Source of the DNA: Hyphomicrobiales bacterium
GTDB lineage: Bacteria; Pseudomonadota; Alphaproteobacteria; Rhizobiales; Rhizobiaceae
Direction: 5' to 3'
DNA length: 64,000 nt
Assembly (NCBI GenBank): GCA_900473685.1
Contig: UCNE01000014.1
Location: 186,001 to 250,000 of the forward strand
Below, piece by piece: positions 61,675 through 64,000 of this stretch (position 1 is its first letter; the number at the start of each line of letters is the position of its first letter). The position numbers and the translations under genes were made by a program. Under the pieces are notes generated by a model, which worked only from the letters and a program-made list of their open reading frames with translations, had not been told where the DNA came from and did no database searches.

Positions 61675-62394
61675 ATGACACAGTCTGTCCAGACACAGAG
61701 CAATCCCGGCCCCCAACCGGCAGGCATGCGGGGCGTCGCCGCCGATTTCGGTTCGGATCAGCGCGCCTTCAAAACCGCCTCCTGGGGCAAGGCGATGATG
61801 TGGATCTTTCTCCTCAGCGACACCTTCGTCTTTGGCTGCTTCCTCTTGTCCTATATGACTGCCCGCATGTCGACGCCTGTCGCCTGGCCCAATCCGAGCG
61901 AGGTCTTCGCGCTGCATATCGGCGGCCAGGACGTTCCGCTGATCCTGATCGCGATCATGACATTCGTGCTGATCTCAAGCAGCGGCACCATGGCGATGGC
62001 GGTCAATTTCGGCTATCGCCGCGAACGCGGCAAGACGGCGGTGCTGATGCTCGCAACCGCCCTGCTCGGTGCGGCCTTCGTCGGCATGCAGGCTTTCGAA
62101 TGGACGAAGCTGATATCGGAGGGCGTGCGCCCATGGGAAAACCCGTTTGGTGCGGCGCAATTCGGCTCGGCCTTTTTCATGATCACCGGCTTTCACGGCA
62201 CCCATGTCACGATCGGCGTCATTTTCCTCCTCATCGTCGCCCGCAAGGTCTGGCGCGGTGACTTCGACACCGAACGGCGCGGCTTTTTCACCAGCCGCAA
62301 GGGCCGCTACGAGGCTGTCGAGATCATGGGCCTCTACTGGCACTTCGTCGATCTGGTCTGGGTGTTCATCTTTGCATTTTTCTATCTGTGGTGA
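61675..62394 (+). CDS. coxP: Cytochrome c oxidase subunit III-like protein (second)
   Basis: Membrane protein of 239 residues, the second subunit III paralogue. SWGKAMMWIFLLSDTFVFGCFLLSYM, AFVGMQAFEWTKLI (the conserved Glu), FFMITGFHGTHVTIGVIFLL and YWHFVDLVWVFIFAFFYLW are the family helices. The ATG at 61675 follows AGGGGATTTTCGG; the frame is open much further upstream (from 61006), but that part is an overlap with coxO and not coding. Confidence 0.9.
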   Translation: MTQSVQTQSNPGPQPAGMRGVAADFGSDQRAFKTASWGKAMMWIFLLSDTFVFGCFLLSYMTARMSTPVAWPNPSEVFALHIGGQDVPLILIAIMTFVLISSSGTMAMAVNFGYRRERGKTAVLMLATALLGAAFVGMQAFEWTKLISEGVRPWENPFGAAQFGSAFFMITGFHGTHVTIGVIFLLIVARKVWRGDFDTERRGFFTSRKGRYEAVEIMGLYWHFVDLVWVFIFAFFYLW

Positions 62395-62405
62395 GGAAGA
62401 GGATC

Positions 62406-62756
62406 ATGAGCGAAACAACGGCGCACCTCCAGGCCCAGGCGCAAAGCGGACAGCATCATCCGATCCGGCTCTACCTTGTCGTCTGGGGCCTGCTCTTCGT
62501 GCTCAGCGCGTTTTCCTACATGGTCGATTATCTCGGTATCCAGGGTTATCTGCGGTGGTCGTTGATCTTGCTGTTCATGATGTTGAAGGCGGGCCTGATC
62601 GTCGCCGTCTTCATGCACATGGCTTGGGAACGCTTGGCGCTCGTCTACGCCATCCTGCTGCCACCACTGCTCGTGCTGATTTTCGTCGCGCTGATGGTCT
62701 CGGAATCGCACTATACGATCTTCACCCGCCTCGCCTTCTTCGGGGCAGCATCGTAG
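62406..62756 (+). CDS. Cytochrome c oxidase subunit IV-like protein
   Basis: Small membrane protein of 116 residues with three spans (RLYLVVWGLLFVLSAFSYM; WSLILLFMMLKAGLIVAVFMHM; LVYAILLPPLLVLIFVALMV). This is the bacterial subunit IV (COX4_pro/CyoD-like) pattern, including the motif K-A-x-x-V...F-M-H. It starts after GAGGAAGAGGATC and ends the oxidase operon; a hairpin terminator lies about 110 nt downstream. Confidence 0.88.
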   Translation: MSETTAHLQAQAQSGQHHPIRLYLVVWGLLFVLSAFSYMVDYLGIQGYLRWSLILLFMMLKAGLIVAVFMHMAWERLALVYAILLPPLLVLIFVALMVSESHYTIFTRLAFFGAAS

Positions 62757-62863
62757 CCCTATCTCGCAAAGAACTCATGAGCCGGGCTGATGTCAGCGCG
62801 TCTCATACCGGCGCTCATCGCCCGTTGGCCTGTTTTTTCCTGCCGACTTTGCGTTTAAACGCC

Positions 62864-62899
62864 AAAAAGCCCGCAGGTTTTGACCATGCGGGCTTTTTT
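62864..62899 (+). terminator. Rho-independent terminator of the oxidase operon
   Basis: AAAAAGCCCGCA and TGCGGGCTTTTTT form a 12-bp stem around an 11-nt loop, with a run of T on the right and of A on the left, so it can terminate transcription in both directions. It lies 107 nt after the subunit IV stop. The remaining part of the 356-nt gap up to 63112 shows no other gene or signal that I can support. Confidence 0.85.
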
Positions 62900-63112
62900 G
62901 TGGTTATTGATTTGGTTGCGGGGGCCTGAGTACACGGAGACTTGTAAATTCTCCGCCTCGAGCCCAGTCTTGACGGCAACAATTCCGCTTTGCGCCGCCA
63001 TGAGCCACCTTTGCTTTTTTGAAATGTCACGTTCGCGGCCGGGAGCCGTCGGGCGGGTTTTCAAACCCAACCGCAAATTAGCTGCCGTTCCATGTGTCTG
63101 CCACAGGTCAGA

Positions 63113-64000
63113 TTACGCTGTTGCTTTGGAGTCATCAAACCGACGAAGGATGCCCGGTGCCATCGGCGAAATATCGAGCCGTGCTATCACGTCAGCTACG
63201 CCGCGCTCGTTAAAGTCGATCGTATACCGCCGCCCGCCCTGCTCTGGTGTGCTGAGCATTCGTCGGCAAAGTAAATCGGCTAGAGCCTCATCCTCAACCG
63301 CGACGACAATTTGGCGGCCAACCTGCCGCAATGACGAAAGAACTTCGACGAGTTGCAGCGCCCTGAAGTCGTTAATGTGTTGAACGGGATCGTCCAACAT
63401 GAGCGTTTCCCAACGAGACCAAGGCCTAGCTAAATGGACAGACAAGAGGAAAGCGAGACCTGCGGCTCGTCTCTGACCACTGCTGAAGACGAACTGCGGA
63501 TTGAGCTCACCGCCCACCCTTAAACTAAGGAAGCGTCGGACATCACCGCGGATGCTGTAATCGATGCTGCGCCAATTCGCGTGTGGGCGGAGCCGCTGGT
63601 AAATCTCGTTCAAGAGCGGACTGATGCGGGCAAGACGCTCATCGACGATTTCCCCCGCCGATCGCCGAACGCTCTTTTCCAAAGATTTGGCTGAGGCCAC
63701 GGCGCTTTGAGCGCGTGCGAGTTCGTCCGCAGCCGCGTCGGCTTGGCGCCGCAAAACCGAGACTCGCGCATCTACCGAGGTCAACGCATCGACGGCCCGC
63801 GAGGCCTCAAGAGCGTTCAGCGCACGCTCCAGCTCGACCAATTGTTCGCGCTCGTCCAATAATTCGCGGTCAAGCGCGTCCGGGTTCGCCGCATTGACTG
63901 GATTCAGCCCATAGCGTTCGAAGATCTCGATATGGGCCTCCTCCCGCGCGCGAAGAGTCCGCAATCGTTGCTCGATCTCGTCCCAAACCGCTTGCGCCTC
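63113..64000 (-). CDS. C-terminal part of an SMC/Rad50-like coiled-coil ATPase (partial)
   Basis: The 3' end of a gene whose start lies beyond the window; the frame stays open from 63964 to the edge at 64000. About 295 residues are visible. A coiled-coil part rich in Ala, Glu, Arg and Leu is followed by FVFSSGQRRAAGLAFLLSVHLARPW, equivalent to the ABC/SMC signature, and MLDDPVQHINDFRALQLVEVL, equivalent to Walker B and D-loop. This C-terminal arrangement is typical of Rad50/RecF-like ATPases used in DNA repair, plasmid biology or defence modules. The N-terminal Walker A domain and any partner genes are outside the window, so the role cannot be decided. Confidence 0.75.
   Translation of the reverse strand, partial: EAQAVWDEIEQRLRTLRAREEAHIEIFERYGLNPVNAANPDALDRELLDEREQLVELERALNALEASRAVDALTSVDARVSVLRRQADAAADELARAQSAVASAKSLEKSVRRSAGEIVDERLARISPLLNEIYQRLRPHANWRSIDYSIRGDVRRFLSLRVGGELNPQFVFSSGQRRAAGLAFLLSVHLARPWSRWETLMLDDPVQHINDFRALQLVEVLSSLRQVGRQIVVAVEDEALADLLCRRMLSTPEQGGRRYTIDFNERGVADVIARLDISPMAPGILRRFDDSKATA

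Noticed and set aside
1-64000. CRISPR arrays, insertion sequences, integrases or phage genes.
   Set aside because: No regularly spaced direct repeats, transposase motifs or phage structural genes were seen on either strand.

Overview
The window looks like a chromosomal or chromid segment from a member of the Rhizobiaceae (Rhizobium/Agrobacterium/Sinorhizobium group). This is inferred from the GC-rich coding style, a RIME-type rhizobial palindromic repeat at 35780-35896, the density of sugar ABC-importer operons, a coxMNOP-type alternative cytochrome oxidase and a class III cyclase. No complete rRNA, complete tRNA, CRISPR array, insertion sequence or phage module was seen. Species cannot be fixed from the sequence alone.

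Layout. (1) 194-7774: a class III nucleotide cyclase, then a peptide/opine-type ABC importer (fused double ATPase, Tat-type binding protein, two permeases). (2) 7847-20852: an uncharacterised glycan/cell-surface locus. It holds two MurG-like GT-B glycosyltransferases flanking a GT4 enzyme, two small methyltransferase-like proteins read divergently, a very unusual ABC exporter-like protein whose nucleotide-binding domain has lost its catalytic motifs and carries a large insertion, a stand-alone cNMP-binding protein, a tRNA-Arg 3' fragment, a metallophosphoesterase, an MBL-fold hydrolase, a polysaccharide-deacetylase-like protein and another GT4. (3) 20936-28514: a carbohydrate ABC-importer operon with a SIS-domain protein and a PfkB kinase, facing a ROK regulator. 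(4) 28563-32500: small redox and regulatory genes (HxlR regulator with imine reductase; TetR regulator with NmrA-like and DUF1772 proteins).

(5) 32561-44151: a SorC-regulated, polyol-type catabolic operon (ribose-type ABC importer, SorC regulator, aldo/keto reductase, GlpD/EryB-like dehydrogenase, DeoC/FbaB-like aldolase, EryA/LyxK-like kinase, GMC oxidoreductase), followed by a membrane-anchored dual-specificity phosphatase. (6) 45020-53996: a LacI-regulated sugar operon (ribose-type importer with two permeases, tagatose-3-epimerase-like TIM barrel, RhaK-like FGGY kinase, FucA-like aldolase). (7) 54057-57525: a two-component system, a small exported protein and a four-repeat membrane protein. 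(8) 57800-62756: cytochrome c plus an aa3-type alternative oxidase (subunits II, I, III, III, IV), ended by a hairpin terminator. (9) 63113-64000: the C-terminal part of an SMC/Rad50-like ATPase that runs off the window.

How it fits together. Three sugar importers each sit next to their own regulator with a visible palindromic operator candidate (ROK 27223-27245, SorC 44301-44314, LacI 52844-52863), and each has a strong stem-loop just after the binding-protein gene, suggesting a shared way to make more binding protein than membrane components. The glycan locus with its degenerate ABC protein and cNMP-binding partner is the best candidate for an undescribed system.
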